A program made the position numbers and the translations under genes. The notes beneath the pieces were generated by a model. It saw only the letters and a program-made list of their open reading frames with translations. It did no database searches and was not told the origin of the DNA. Source: Verrucomicrobiia bacterium (GTDB taxonomy: Bacteria > Verrucomicrobiota > Verrucomicrobiia > Limisphaerales > Pedosphaeraceae). Taken from it: a DNA stretch of 64,000 bases. Below, in pieces: positions 1 through 9,349 of this stretch (positions are counted from its first letter, which is position 1; the number at the start of each line of letters is the position of its first letter). The stretch spans positions 124,001 through 188,000 of the forward strand of contig DATAUW010000013.1 of the NCBI GenBank assembly GCA_036268055.1, written 5' to 3'.

Positions 1-917
1 TGGTCGCAATCCAGGCGGGAACCACCAACGTCCTCGCTGTGGGCGATGAAGCCAAGCGGATGTTGGGCCGCACCCCCGGAAATATTGTGGCCATCCGGCC
101 AATGAAAGACGGCGTCATCGCCGACTTCGAAATCACCGAAGCGATGCTCCGTCATTTCATCCAGAAAGTTCATCACCGCAAGCTGATTGCTCCGCGGGTG
201 GTCGTGGCGGTTCCCTCGGGAATCACCGAAGTGGAAAAACGGGCCGTAAAAGACTCGGCTACCCATGCCGGCGCTCGTGAAGTTTATCTCATCGAACAAC
301 CGATGGCTTCGGCCATTGGGGTGGGACTGCCGGTGCATGAACCGGCAGGCAATATGATCGTGGATATCGGCGGCGGGACTTGCGAAATCGCAATTATTTC
401 CCTGGCCGGAATTGTCTTTAGCCGCAGCCTGAGGGTCGGCGGAGATGAATTTGATGAAACGATCGTTGCGCACATGAAGCGGGCTTACAACTTGATGATT
501 GGCGAACGCACCGCGGAGGAAATTAAGATCCGGATTGGATCAGCCTTTCCGCTGGAGCAGGAATTAACAATGGAAGTAAAGGGCCGCGATTTGAGCGCGG
601 GGTTGCCGAAAACCCTGACCATTCGCTCAGAAGAGATTCGCGAGGCCTTGCAGGAACCGCTTTCAAGTATTTTGGAGTCAGTACGCATCACGCTCGAACG
701 CTGCCCGCCCGAATTGTCCGCCGACCTGGTGGACCGCGGCTTGGTCATGGCCGGGGGTGGCGCATTGTTGCGCGGGATAGATCGCCTGGTGGCGGAGGAG
801 ACCGGCTTGCCGGTCCACATTGCCGACGATCCCCTGAGCGCCGTGGCCGAAGGCACCGGACGCGTCTTGCAGGAACTCCAATTTCTGAAACAGGTCACTT
901 CCAATTCGAAGATTTAA
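1..917 (+). CDS. mreB: Rod shape-determining protein MreB (5' partial)
   Basis: The actin-like ATPase that forms membrane-bound filaments and positions the elongasome for lateral peptidoglycan synthesis. The reading frame is already open at the left edge (codons read from base 3), so the start and the first phosphate-binding segment lie outside the window. Visible MreB/Hsp70-fold signatures are the early KDGVIADF segment, the second phosphate loop [10 protein letters not shown] and the adenosine motif [12 protein letters not shown] near the C-terminus. It is the first gene seen of a mreBCD-mrdA-rodA-rng series on the same strand, with a 30-base gap to mreC. Nothing unusual was seen in the part present. 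Identification is firm; only the N-terminus is missing. Confidence 0.96.
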   Translation, partial: VAIQAGTTNVLAVGDEAKRMLGRTPGNIVAIRPMKDGVIADFEITEAMLRHFIQKVHHRKLIAPRVVVAVPSGITEVEKRAVKDSATHAGAREVYLIEQPMASAIGVGLPVHEPAGNMIVDIGGGTCEIAIISLAGIVFSRSLRVGGDEFDETIVAHMKRAYNLMIGERTAEEIKIRIGSAFPLEQELTMEVKGRDLSAGLPKTLTIRSEEIREALQEPLSSILESVRITLERCPPELSADLVDRGLVMAGGGALLRGIDRLVAEETGLPVHIADDPLSAVAEGTGRVLQELQFLKQVTSNSKI

Positions 918-947
918 TTCCCGCGCGCTCGCCCGCAACTTTGCCGG

Positions 948-1769
948 GTGAACATGTTAAAAAGGCCGCATTTAATTGCCTTGGGTCTGGTAGTATTGCT
1001 GACACTGATAGTTTTGAATTTGCCGCATCACGCGACAAATCAAATCAAACTCGCTATCGGAAGCCTTTTTCTGCCCCTTTTCGGCCTGTCCAAATCTTCC
1101 CAGCAGATCATTGGCCACGCCAGCGATACTCTCCTGCCCCGCTCCGAGTTGCTCCGCCAAAATGAACAGCTTCGCCGCGCGAACCAGGAACTCCAATTCC
1201 GCGCCACCCAAGCCGAAGCTGTGCAACGCGAGAACGATCAATTCCGCGCACTCTTCGGCTGGCAAAAGCAATCTCTTTGGAAAGTTCGCCTCGCCAGTGT
1301 CATCGCCCGCGACCCCGCGAACTGGTGGCACATCATCCGGATTGATTTGGGCACGCGCGACGGCATGCGACCCGACCTCCCCGTTATCACGTCAGCCGGA
1401 TTGGTCGGAAAAATTTCCACGGTCGGACTCACTGATTCCCAGGTGGTGCTCATCGGCAATCCCGATTGCAAAGTCGCGGCCATCGTCGAGAAACCCGGCG
1501 AAAGAAATGGTGAGAGCGGTGTTATCACGGGCGTTTCCAGTCCGCTCGACAACACACTCGTGACGCTCAGCTTTCTTTCCAGCAACAGCAGCTTAAAACC
1601 CGGCGAATTTGTCCGCACGTGGGGCGAAGGAAAAATTTTTCCGCCAGGAATTCCCATCGGCCAGGTGGTCGAGGATTCGCATCTCTCGGAACTCGGCTAC
1701 ACCGAGGCGCGGGTGAAACTCGCGGCGGACCTGGGCGCATTGGAGGAAGTGTGGGTGATCATCCAATGA
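948..1769 (+). CDS. mreC: Rod shape-determining protein MreC
   Basis: A periplasmic scaffold that links MreB to the penicillin-binding proteins of the elongasome. About 273 residues, the normal size. It has one N-terminal membrane segment (residues about 8-25, LIALGLVVLLTLIVLNLP), a coiled coil rich in Q, E and R at about 60-100, and then the two beta-domains typical of MreC, including LPVITSAGLVGKI and a C-terminal IPIGQVV. A GTG at 948 and an ATG at 954 are both possible starts; they differ by two residues. The stop overlaps the mreD start as ATGA, which points to translational coupling. Confidence 0.95.
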   Translation: MNMLKRPHLIALGLVVLLTLIVLNLPHHATNQIKLAIGSLFLPLFGLSKSSQQIIGHASDTLLPRSELLRQNEQLRRANQELQFRATQAEAVQRENDQFRALFGWQKQSLWKVRLASVIARDPANWWHIIRIDLGTRDGMRPDLPVITSAGLVGKISTVGLTDSQVVLIGNPDCKVAAIVEKPGERNGESGVITGVSSPLDNTLVTLSFLSSNSSLKPGEFVRTWGEGKIFPPGIPIGQVVEDSHLSELGYTEARVKLAADLGALEEVWVIIQ

Positions 1770-2317
1770 ACTGGTTGAACTCCATCTTGATTTTGCTCGT
1801 CGCGTTCCTCGCGGTTTTCATGGAGTCCGTCTTTGATGGCGCGCGCAATTTGCTCGGCGCACAAATTGACCTGCTGCCCGCGCTGATGGTCTATGCCAGT
1901 TTGAGTTCCGGCCTGCTCACCGTGACGGCCGTCGCCGTCGCTGGTGGATTGCTATTCGATACTCTCTCATCAAATCCGCTTGGTATCAGCATCCTGCCTT
2001 TATTTCTTCCCGCCTATATCATTTACGTGCGGCGCGGATTGATCCTGCGCGAACAATTTTATGCGCAAATCGTTTTGGGATTGCTCGCCAGCGCCTTCGC
2101 CCCGTTGCTGGCGTTGCTGATGCTCTCCGTGACGAAACAATCTCCCGTGCTCGGCTGGGATTCCGTCTGGCAATGGATCGTCATGAGCGTCGGCGGAGCG
2201 ATCCTCACGCCGTTTTGTTTCTGGCTGTTCGACGGCTTGAACCACGCGCTGAATTACCGTCCGGTGGTCGAGTCCAGTTTCCGACTGGACCGGCAAATCA
2301 AGAGAGGACGCCAATAA
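1766..2317 (+). CDS. mreD: Rod shape-determining protein MreD
   Basis: A small polytopic membrane protein of the elongasome, about 183 residues. The ATG at 1766 overlaps the mreC stop by four bases and gives a protein that begins directly with a membrane segment (NWLNSILILLVAFLAVFMES), as MreD does. An upstream extension in the same frame would be hydrophilic and lies inside mreC, so it was rejected. Five or so hydrophobic segments follow. MreD sequences diverge strongly, so the call rests on size, topology and position between mreC and mrdA. Confidence 0.9.
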   Translation: MNWLNSILILLVAFLAVFMESVFDGARNLLGAQIDLLPALMVYASLSSGLLTVTAVAVAGGLLFDTLSSNPLGISILPLFLPAYIIYVRRGLILREQFYAQIVLGLLASAFAPLLALLMLSVTKQSPVLGWDSVWQWIVMSVGGAILTPFCFWLFDGLNHALNYRPVVESSFRLDRQIKRGRQ

Positions 2318-2318
2318 C

Positions 2319-4364
2319 ATGCTCGTCTTCGACCAACTGAAAAAAGACGACGCGCAATTACGCTTTCTCGCAATGATTGTGCTGGGTGGGATGTTGATTT
2401 TGTTCACCGGCCTGTGGTGGGTGCAACTCGTTTCGAGCCGGCATTACCAGGAAAAACTTCTTATCCAATCCATCCGCACAGTGCGCATCCCTGCCGCGCG
2501 TGGAAAAATCCTCGATCGCAACGGGCAACCGCTCGCGGAAAACCGTCCCAGCTATACGGTGGATTTATACCTCGAAGAATTGAGCACGAATTTTCAGGCG
2601 GCTTACGCCTTCGCCTTGCGCTCGATGCGAACGAATATCACCCACGCGATGTCGTTACGGCAGGTGCAACTGGGCCGTCCGCTCACGCCGCAGGAGAAAA
2701 AACAATTCGCGCTCACCGAGACGATCAAGAATCAGTTGAAACAGGAAACGCGTTACCAAGTCGTCAGCAATTTGGTGGCGGATCTCGGCGCGCGGTTACA
2801 GCAGCCGATCGAACTGCCGCAAAAGGAATTTCAAAAGCAATACGACAAGGCGCGCGCGCTGCCCATGCCCATCATGTCCGAAAGTCTCAACCCCATTCAA
2901 CTCGCGCGCTTCGAGGAACAATCCGCCGCCGAGCAAGGCATGGATCTCGAGGTTCAGTCCATGCGTTATTATCCGAATGGCCCCATCGCCGCGCATCTGC
3001 TCGGCTATCTTCAACGCAACAATGAGTCCAGCGAGGGCGAACGCACCAATTATAATTATCGCCTGCCGGACTACGTTGGGGTGACCGGCATGGAAGGTTT
3101 GTTCGACGACGATTTACGCGGCTCCGCTGGTGAAAAATCGGTGCTTGTCAATTATCTCGGCTATCGCCAGTCCGAAACCATTTGGGCACCCGCCGAACCC
3201 GGCCGCAATGTCGTCCTCACGATTGACCTCGATATTCAAAAAGCGGCGGACGAGGCCTTGAAAGAAGCGCAGGCAAATGTCCGCGGCGCGGTGATCGTCA
3301 TGGACGCGCAAAACGGCGATGTGCTCGCGATGGCTTCCGCGCCAACTTACGATCCCAATTATCGCATCCGTCCTGATCCAAACGTCGCCGAGCGCGAAAA
3401 GGAAAATGAACGCTGGGATGATCCGGTGGTCGGCCTGCAACGCAATCGCGCCATCTACGAAAATTACCATCCGGGCTCCATTTTCAAAATTATCGTCGGC
3501 ATGGCCGCGTTGGAGCTTGGCGTGCTGGATCCAAACGCAATCTTCCACAGTGATGGCTACTATTTGGTTGGCCGGTCATCGCGCCATTACGGGGATACCG
3601 CTGGTGCGGGCGAATTCGATTTTAATCGCGCGATGGCAAAATCATCGAACCCCTATTTTGTGCATTACGGCACAAACGCCGGGGTTTTGCAAAAGGTCAT
3701 CGCGCTCGGACAACGGCTGCACTTGGGCGAACGCACCGGCATCGTTCCGCATCAGGAAGCGTCCGGCAATTTGCCAACGTTTGAACGAATTTCGTCAGAT
3801 TGGCATTTGGGTGACACCGCAAACATGAGCATCGGCCAGGGAGAAGTGGACGTGACACCGATTCAGATGGCCGTGATGACGGCGGCAGTGGGAAATGGCG
3901 GCACGGTGTTTTGGCCGAGGGTGGTCATGCGCACGGAAAATCAGGATGGCAGCGGCGCGGTTGAGGCCTATCCGCAAGGCCGCGTTCGCGATCATCTCGG
4001 CGTCAGCCAGCACACGCTTGACGTGATTCGTGCAGGCATGCTTGCGGACGTGGACTCCGCCGAAGGCAGCGGAAGAAAACTGGGTGTCACCGGTTGGACG
4101 ATTGCGGGAAAAACTGGAACCGCCGAAGTTGAACGCGGCGGAGAAAAAGTCAAAAGCGCTAAAAATACCTGGTTTGTTTCCTATTCATCGGGCGTTGACG
4201 GCAAGGCCCGTTACGTCGTCGTCGCCACTGTCGAAGGCGGTGCGTCCGGCGGCCTGACTTGCGTGCCTATCGCCGGGAAAGTTTACAAAGCGCTTCAACT
4301 GCGCGAGCAGCAACCGTCCAGGAAAAAAGCTTCAACTCGAGGAACGCTCGCCGCCGCCCAATGA
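2319..4364 (+). CDS. mrdA: Penicillin-binding protein 2, peptidoglycan transpeptidase
   Basis: The class B penicillin-binding protein of the elongasome, which cross-links peptidoglycan in partnership with RodA. 681 residues. It has an N-terminal membrane anchor at about 18-38, a dimerisation/linker domain containing RGKILDRNG and GVTGMEG, and a C-terminal transpeptidase domain. All three catalytic motifs are visible: SIFK with Ser387 and Lys390, SSN at 442-444, and KTG at 598-600. It starts one base after the mreD stop and its own stop overlaps the rodA start (ATGA). An insert of about 80 residues in the N-terminal domain (LRQVQLGRPLTPQEKKQ and following) seems longer than in the E. coli protein. 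Confidence 0.96.
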   Translation: MLVFDQLKKDDAQLRFLAMIVLGGMLILFTGLWWVQLVSSRHYQEKLLIQSIRTVRIPAARGKILDRNGQPLAENRPSYTVDLYLEELSTNFQAAYAFALRSMRTNITHAMSLRQVQLGRPLTPQEKKQFALTETIKNQLKQETRYQVVSNLVADLGARLQQPIELPQKEFQKQYDKARALPMPIMSESLNPIQLARFEEQSAAEQGMDLEVQSMRYYPNGPIAAHLLGYLQRNNESSEGERTNYNYRLPDYVGVTGMEGLFDDDLRGSAGEKSVLVNYLGYRQSETIWAPAEPGRNVVLTIDLDIQKAADEALKEAQANVRGAVIVMDAQNGDVLAMASAPTYDPNYRIRPDPNVAEREKENERWDDPVVGLQRNRAIYENYHPGSIFKIIVGMAALELGVLDPNAIFHSDGYYLVGRSSRHYGDTAGAGEFDFNRAMAKSSNPYFVHYGTNAGVLQKVIALGQRLHLGERTGIVPHQEASGNLPTFERISSDWHLGDTANMSIGQGEVDVTPIQMAVMTAAVGNGGTVFWPRVVMRTENQDGSGAVEAYPQGRVRDHLGVSQHTLDVIRAGMLADVDSAEGSGRKLGVTGWTIAGKTGTAEVERGGEKVKSAKNTWFVSYSSGVDGKARYVVVATVEGGASGGLTCVPIAGKVYKALQLREQQPSRKKASTRGTLAAAQ

Positions 4365-5584
4365 TCTACACCGCCACAGAACGCGAACGCCCCGGCAGAA
4401 TTGATATTCTGCAACTGCTGGCTGTCGTGGCATTGATGCTCATCAGCATCGCGTTCGTGTATAGCGCGACGACCGCGAACGACGCCGTCTCGCCCGTGAC
4501 GTGGTATCGCCAAAGCTGGTTCCGGCAAATCATCTGGTTTACGCTCGGCCTCGGCGTGGCGGGCGGCGTCTGTATGATTGATTACCACGCGCTGACGCGT
4601 TGGTCGCTGGTCGCTTATGGCATCGCGATTTTTTTCCTGCTCGTGGTGATCATTCCGGGCATCGGTTCGATGCGTTATGGCGCACGGCGCTGGATTGACC
4701 TGGGCGGATTTCAATTTCAGCCATCGGAATTCGGCAAGCTCGCGTGCATCCTGGCGCTCGCGCATTTCCTGAGCCGGCCGGCGGATGAACTGCGGCAACC
4801 GCGTAATTTCTGGAAAGCCATCGGCCTGATGGTGCTGCCGTTTTTATTGATCATGAAAGAGCCGGACCTTGGGTCAGCGCTCGTTTTGTTGCCGACGGGA
4901 TTGGCGATGATGTATGCCGCGGGCACGCCGCGCCATTATCTTGCGCAGTTGCTCGGCATCGGTGGCATCCTCGCCGCGCTCGTTTTGGCGGATGTGGTTT
5001 ATGCGCCGGCCAAGTACCGGCTCAAGATGCCGTCGTACCAGGCGAAACGGCTGCTTGTTTATTTTGGCCGCAATTATGCGGATTATTACGCCGCCTCCAC
5101 GACTTCGGAAGCGGAGCGGCGTAAATTACAGGAAGAAGAACTGAAAGATTCGTACAACGTGAACCAGGCCCTCATTGCTGTGGGTTCTGGCGGACGGGCG
5201 GGAAAAGGCTGGCGCCAGGGCCAGCAAAATTCGCTCGGGTTTCTGCCAGAAGCGGGCAAGCACAATGATTTTATTTTCTCCGTGATCGCGGAAGAGATGG
5301 GCTTCGTTGGCAGCGTGGTTGTGCTCACGCTTTACTCGGTGATCCTGTTCACGGGAATCAGGATCGCCGGACAGGCGCGCGACCGCCTGGGCAAATTGCT
5401 GGCTGTGGGCGTTGTCGCCCTGTTGTTCAGCCATGTCTTCATCAATATCGGAATGAATATTCGCATCATGCCTGTGACGGGTGTGCCACTGCCGCTACTT
5501 AGTTATGGCGGGTCCTCAGTGCTCGGCTCGTTGATCGCCATGGGCTTGTTGCAAAACGTATATATGTATCGAAAGGCTTATTGA
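4361..5584 (+). CDS. rodA: RodA, SEDS-family peptidoglycan glycosyltransferase
   Basis: Polymerises lipid II into glycan strands together with the class B PBP encoded just upstream. About 407 residues with about ten membrane segments. The SEDS signatures are seen: MKEPDLGSALVLLPTG in the middle and MNIRIMPVTGVPLPLLSYGGSS near the C-terminus. The ATG at 4361 overlaps the mrdA stop; a longer upstream frame exists but lies within mrdA and adds no membrane segment. A soluble loop of about 60 residues between helices (AKYRLKMPSYQAKRLL and following) is typical of RodA. RodA rather than FtsW is preferred because of the mre/mrdA context. Confidence 0.94.
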   Translation: MIYTATERERPGRIDILQLLAVVALMLISIAFVYSATTANDAVSPVTWYRQSWFRQIIWFTLGLGVAGGVCMIDYHALTRWSLVAYGIAIFFLLVVIIPGIGSMRYGARRWIDLGGFQFQPSEFGKLACILALAHFLSRPADELRQPRNFWKAIGLMVLPFLLIMKEPDLGSALVLLPTGLAMMYAAGTPRHYLAQLLGIGGILAALVLADVVYAPAKYRLKMPSYQAKRLLVYFGRNYADYYAASTTSEAERRKLQEEELKDSYNVNQALIAVGSGGRAGKGWRQGQQNSLGFLPEAGKHNDFIFSVIAEEMGFVGSVVVLTLYSVILFTGIRIAGQARDRLGKLLAVGVVALLFSHVFINIGMNIRIMPVTGVPLPLLSYGGSSVLGSLIAMGLLQNVYMYRKAY

Positions 5585-5586
5585 GT

Positions 5587-7548
5587 ATGAGTGGTGGAAA
5601 TTTTTCACGGCGACGCCGTGGCGGCATGCGGTTTCGTCCCAGCAGCGGATTGAATCCCAATCCCAATCGCCCGGACCGCGAAGCCGTTGAGGCCCGCGCG
5701 GAAGTCGTGGGCGACAAAGCGCCGAACGACAAGGTCTATGACCGGTCGCGTCACGCGCAGGAAATCGAACGCGCCGAAAACGTCGCTGCGGGCCTCCCGC
5801 CCGAAGGCGTGCCGCAGGAACCGCATGCTTCCGAAGGTCGCGGCAAGGATGGTTTTCGCGAACCGAATCTCGAAACCCCCGCCGAAGTGGAGGAGGAAAA
5901 GCAGTTTCAGCCGGTGCCGATTCCGCAACGTCCGCAGGGCATCGTCGAAACCATCCGCGCCGTCGCGGACACGGTCATCAAAAAAGTGCAGCGTCTCATC
6001 AAACCGGTGAAGCGCACGCACAAGGAAGTCATCATCAATGCCGAGTCGCTCGAAACGCGCGTGGCCGTGATGGAAGAAGGCAAGCTCGAGGAATTCACCA
6101 TCGAGCGCACGACCGAGGAACGCCTCGTCGGCAGCATTTTCAAAGGCAAGGTGCGCAATCTCGAAGACGGCCTCAAGGCGGCCTTCGTGGACATCGGTTT
6201 CGAGAAAAATGCGTTCCTGCATTACTGGGACATCGTGCCGAGCAACTTCGACAGTGGCGTTGAACTCGTGGAACGTGAAACCAAGAAGCGCGACAAACCG
6301 CGCATCACGCAAAAAGACATTCCGCGCCTTTACCCACCCGGCAGCGACATCATCGTACAGGTCACCAAAGGCCCCATCGGCACCAAAGGCCCGCGCGTCA
6401 CAACGAATCTTGTCCTGCCCGGACGTTACCTGGTGCTGTTGCCGAATTCCGATCAGAGCGGCATCTCGCGCAAGATCGAAAAGCAGGAAGAACGCCAGCG
6501 TCTCAAAAAAATCCTGCGCGAACTCACCATTCCCGAAGGCATGGGCGTAATCATGCGCACGGTCGGCGAAGGCCAGCAGGCGCGGTATTTCGTGCGCGAC
6601 CTCGCGTTGCTGCTTGAGGAATGGAAGCTCATCCAGGAACGTATCAAGGCGCAACCGGCAGCCACGTGCGTTTTCCAGGAACCGGATTTGATCGAACGCA
6701 CCGTGCGGGATTTTCTCACGGAAGACGTTGAACGCATTGTGGTAGACAGCCCCAAGGCGCATGATCGCATGCGCGAAATGATTTCAAAGATTTCGCCCCG
6801 CTCAGCCGACAAGGTGAAATTGTACAACGATTCACAGGCGGTTTTCGACCGTTTCAATGTGAGCCGGCAGTTGGAGAATGCGTTCTCGCGCACGGTGCAT
6901 TTGAAAAGCGGCGGTTATATCGTCGTGGATGAAACCGAAGCGCTCGTGGCGATTGACGTGAACACCGGCCGCCATAAAGGCGGCAAAGACCAGGAATCGT
7001 CCATCCTGCGCGTCAACCTTGAAGCGGCGGATGAAATCTCGCGGCAGTTGCGCCTGCGCAACATGGGCGGGTTGATCGTGCTCGACTTCATTGACATGAA
7101 ATCGCGTCGCGATCAGCAACAGGTTTACCAACGCATGAAAGACGGCCTGCGCCGTGACAAAGCCAAGACCCACATCCTGCCCATCTCGCAACTCGGCCTG
7201 ATGGAGATGACGCGCCAGAGGCATTCCGAAAGTGTGCACGCGGCGGTATATGATGAATGCCCGTATTGCAAAGGCCGCGGCAAAGTGAAGAGTGCGCTCA
7301 CGATGAGCGTGGAGATCCAACGCAAGCTCGGCGAGATACTGAAGAAGCGCTCCCGCGACGAATCAGATTTCCAACTCCGCATCGTCGTGCATCCCAGCAT
7401 TCTTGAACGGTTGCGCAACGAGGACGAGAAACACTTGATCGAAATGGAGAAACGCTATTTCGGCAAACTGTCCTTCCGTGCCGACCCCGCGCTGCATGCG
7501 GAAATCTTCAAAATCGTCAACGTGGCGACTAACGAAGAAGTAAGTTAA
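5587..7548 (+). CDS. rng: Ribonuclease E/G family endoribonuclease
   Basis: An endoribonuclease that processes rRNA and mRNA 5' ends. 653 residues from the ATG at 5587; an in-frame TTG six bases earlier is less likely. Order: a basic, low-complexity N-terminal extension of about 170 residues, an S1 RNA-binding domain from about 178 to 262 (GSIFKGKVRNLEDGLKAAF), then the RNase H-like/DNase I-like catalytic core. The two metal-binding aspartates are in IDVNTGR (Asp457) and LDFIDM (Asp500), matching RNase E D303 and D346. The Zn-link CPYC is at 558-561. There is no RNase E-type C-terminal degradosome scaffold, so it is RNase G-like. It follows rodA by two bases, as in mre operons of other bacteria. 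Confidence 0.93.
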   Translation: MSGGNFSRRRRGGMRFRPSSGLNPNPNRPDREAVEARAEVVGDKAPNDKVYDRSRHAQEIERAENVAAGLPPEGVPQEPHASEGRGKDGFREPNLETPAEVEEEKQFQPVPIPQRPQGIVETIRAVADTVIKKVQRLIKPVKRTHKEVIINAESLETRVAVMEEGKLEEFTIERTTEERLVGSIFKGKVRNLEDGLKAAFVDIGFEKNAFLHYWDIVPSNFDSGVELVERETKKRDKPRITQKDIPRLYPPGSDIIVQVTKGPIGTKGPRVTTNLVLPGRYLVLLPNSDQSGISRKIEKQEERQRLKKILRELTIPEGMGVIMRTVGEGQQARYFVRDLALLLEEWKLIQERIKAQPAATCVFQEPDLIERTVRDFLTEDVERIVVDSPKAHDRMREMISKISPRSADKVKLYNDSQAVFDRFNVSRQLENAFSRTVHLKSGGYIVVDETEALVAIDVNTGRHKGGKDQESSILRVNLEAADEISRQLRLRNMGGLIVLDFIDMKSRRDQQQVYQRMKDGLRRDKAKTHILPISQLGLMEMTRQRHSESVHAAVYDECPYCKGRGKVKSALTMSVEIQRKLGEILKKRSRDESDFQLRIVVHPSILERLRNEDEKHLIEMEKRYFGKLSFRADPALHAEIFKIVNVATNEEVS

Positions 7549-7572
7549 GCGCGCGTCACCAGGCTTAAAACC

Positions 7573-7609
7573 AAAACACCCCGCGAATAAAATCGCGGGG
7601 TGTTTTTTT
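7573..7609 (+). terminator. Rho-independent terminator of the mre-rng operon
   Basis: A perfect 12-bp stem (arms 7575-7586 and 7593-7604, core CACCCCGCGA / TCGCGGGGTG) with a six-base loop, followed by a run of seven T. It lies 25 bases after the rng stop and reads in the same direction. Confidence 0.95.
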
Positions 7610-7620
7610 ATACCCCAGGG

Positions 7621-7646
7621 AGGGCGAGCGTACTCGCGAGCCGTGA
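7621..7646 (+). repeat. 26-bp interspersed repeat, copy 1
   Basis: These 26 bases are identical to 10451-10476 (positions compared by eye). The unit contains the mini-hairpin GCGAG-CGTA-CTCGC and ends in GAGCCGTGA. Both copies are intergenic and in the same orientation. Function unknown. The stretch 7610-7705 holds nothing else recognised. Confidence 0.8.
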
Positions 7647-7705
7647 CTATATTAGTCTAACGCAGCAATCTATTTTAAGTCACGACCGCGACTGAAACAG
7701 AAAGC

Positions 7706-8194
7706 TCAGTGCTTCTTTTCTTCCGGCTTGACCTTGCGCAGCACCACGAGCCACGCCGTTTCATTTCCCGCCGAGCCCGCAAAAATCAACGGCCAGTTAT
7801 CCACGAAAGGTTCCGTGTTGCAGGAAACCAGCTTGCCTTCACCGTATAGTTTGACCTGCACACGGTTTGTACCGAGGTTAGTGATATCCAGGACACAATG
7901 CTTGCTCATGGTCACGCCCTTTTTCGTTTCACCCGTCGGCACTTCAACGATCTCTTTGCGAACTGTGAAATAATGTTTCCAACGATAGGGCGATTTACTC
8001 AATTTGCGCGCAAGCACTTCATCTACGGGAACATGTTTGGGATCCGGAGACTGGGGATCATTGGTGCCCCAAACCAGCATGGCCTCGCCGCGAAGAGGTT
8101 CTTCCGCCCGGGCGCTGCCCGCGCCAAACATCACCACCGCCAAACAAATTAACGCCAGGCGCAAAGAACTGGCCGCAAGACTGAAATTCTTCAT
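7706..8194 (-). CDS. Secreted protein of unknown function in a sigma-factor operon
   Basis: 162 residues. The first 30 form a clear signal peptide ending ARA before EEPLRG. The mature part (about 132 residues) is predicted exported and contains one CVLDITNLG-type beta-rich stretch and a charged lysine/glutamate C-terminus; no known domain is recognised. It is the third gene of a tightly overlapped minus-strand operon behind an ECF sigma factor and its anti-sigma factor: its ATG overlaps the anti-sigma stop. Such third genes are often targets or sensors of the sigma system, but that is only inference here. Confidence 0.75.
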   Translation of the reverse strand: MKNFSLAASSLRLALICLAVVMFGAGSARAEEPLRGEAMLVWGTNDPQSPDPKHVPVDEVLARKLSKSPYRWKHYFTVRKEIVEVPTGETKKGVTMSKHCVLDITNLGTNRVQVKLYGEGKLVSCNTEPFVDNWPLIFAGSAGNETAWLVVLRKVKPEEKKH

Positions 8195-8709
8195 TGGTGA
8201 TCCACACTAGCAAGGGATGAGTCTGCCGTAAACTGCGAATCATCGCGATTGTAAAACCAAACCATCGTCATTCCCTCTTGCTGGTCGCGAAAAGTGTAGG
8301 CGCCCATATTATCAGACGCCAATTCCATCTCGCCAAATTGAGCGGCTGAACTGGATGAATGCAACGCCATGATGCCCATGACGCCCAGCACCAATGCCAC
8401 GCCACTGACCGGCATCAGATGTCCCCTCACCCATTCCACCCATGACGGCTTATGCGCCGGCGCTGCTTGAGCCGCGCTCTGGCGCTCAATCTCGCGCTGG
8501 ATCTTCGACCAAAAAAATTCGCGCGTTTCCGGCAACTTGATCTCCAGATCGGCGCCCGTCAGCGCGGCCTTGACCGACTGCAATTCAATGCACAGCGCCG
8601 ACGCCTCGGCGTCGCTCTCGATCAGGTCCTTGACCTGCGCCTCTTCGCTGGGCATCAATTCGCCGTCCAGGTAGGCTTGCAACTTTAACTGTAATTCCTG
8701 ATTGATCAT
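8191..8709 (-). CDS. Membrane anti-sigma factor (predicted)
   Basis: 172 residues. The ATG at 8709 was chosen because it overlaps the sigma-factor stop (ATGA); upstream extension would lie inside the sigma gene. The N-terminal half resembles the helical anti-sigma domain (LQAYLDGELMPSEEAQVKDL, then a CIELQ helix) but lacks the full zinc-binding His-Cys-Cys set of ZAS proteins. One membrane segment (about 97-115, MPVSGVALVLGVMGIMAL) separates it from a roughly 55-residue extracytoplasmic tail. Position after an ECF sigma gene supports the role of membrane tether. It is probably co-translated with the genes on both sides. Confidence 0.78.
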   Translation of the reverse strand: MINQELQLKLQAYLDGELMPSEEAQVKDLIESDAEASALCIELQSVKAALTGADLEIKLPETREFFWSKIQREIERQSAAQAAPAHKPSWVEWVRGHLMPVSGVALVLGVMGIMALHSSSSAAQFGEMELASDNMGAYTFRDQQEGMTMVWFYNRDDSQFTADSSLASVDHQ

Positions 8710-9308
8710 TTTACGTCTTCGGTTTTCAGGTTGACCAGCAAGGCCGCCATCTTTCGGCGGGCATAAAACAAGCGTGACATCACGGTACCGATCGAACAAT
8801 TCATTGTCTTTGCGATTTCTTTATATTCCATCTCTTCAAATTCATGCAACATCAGAACCGTCCGATGCTCGTGCGATAATTGCTCCATCGCCTTATCAAT
8901 CCGCTTTCGCAATTCTATCCGTTCGAGCCCCTCGGTGGGATTCGTAATCACCACCGGCATCTGCCGTTCCACCCCGCCGGTTTCCTCGCTCATCTCTTCG
9001 ATGGACTCGGTGCGCTGGCGTTTGCGCTTGCGCAGTTGGTCGAGGCAAAGATTGATGACGATGCGCGTCATCCATGTGCCGAAGCTGGAGTCGCCCTGAA
9101 ATTGTTTCAGCCGCTGCCAGCTCTTGACCCATGCTTCCTGGGAAAGATCGAGCGCCTCATCCTCGTTCCGCATCATGCTGAACGCGCGGGCATAAATCTT
9201 ATCGCGATGCCTCGCAACCAACTCTTCAAAAGCCGCCATGTCACCGTCTTTGGCTGCTTTCACCAGTTGCTCGTCACTGGCGGAAGAATGGTCTGCGTTT
9301 GTCTTCAT
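8706..9308 (-). CDS. ECF-type RNA polymerase sigma factor
   Basis: 200 residues, normal for group IV sigma factors. Region 2 spans about 25-95 (ARHRDKIYARAFSMM, then LSQEAWVKSWQRL and a basic DQLRKRKRQR end), an acidic linker follows, and region 4 (about 133-190) holds the HTH in YKEIAKTMNCSIGTVMSRLF. It is the first gene of an operon with an anti-sigma factor and a secreted protein; only 41 bases separate it from hisB upstream, so its promoter is probably close to or inside the end of hisB. The signal it senses cannot be told from sequence. Confidence 0.93.
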   Translation of the reverse strand: MKTNADHSSASDEQLVKAAKDGDMAAFEELVARHRDKIYARAFSMMRNEDEALDLSQEAWVKSWQRLKQFQGDSSFGTWMTRIVINLCLDQLRKRKRQRTESIEEMSEETGGVERQMPVVITNPTEGLERIELRKRIDKAMEQLSHEHRTVLMLHEFEEMEYKEIAKTMNCSIGTVMSRLFYARRKMAALLVNLKTEDVK

Positions 9309-9349
9309 CTGTTTCGACGGGCGTGAATCAGTGGATATTCAACCCAAAT

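Noticed and set aside
1619-1765. Longer MreD starting within mreC
   Set aside because: The extension is hydrophilic and lies in mreC; the ATGA overlap at 1766 gives a normal MreD.
5605-6762. 385-codon open frame opposite the RNase E/G gene
   Set aside because: Antisense to a gene with clear family motifs; composition (alternating F, H, D, R) is typical of the reverse of a GC-rich coding frame.
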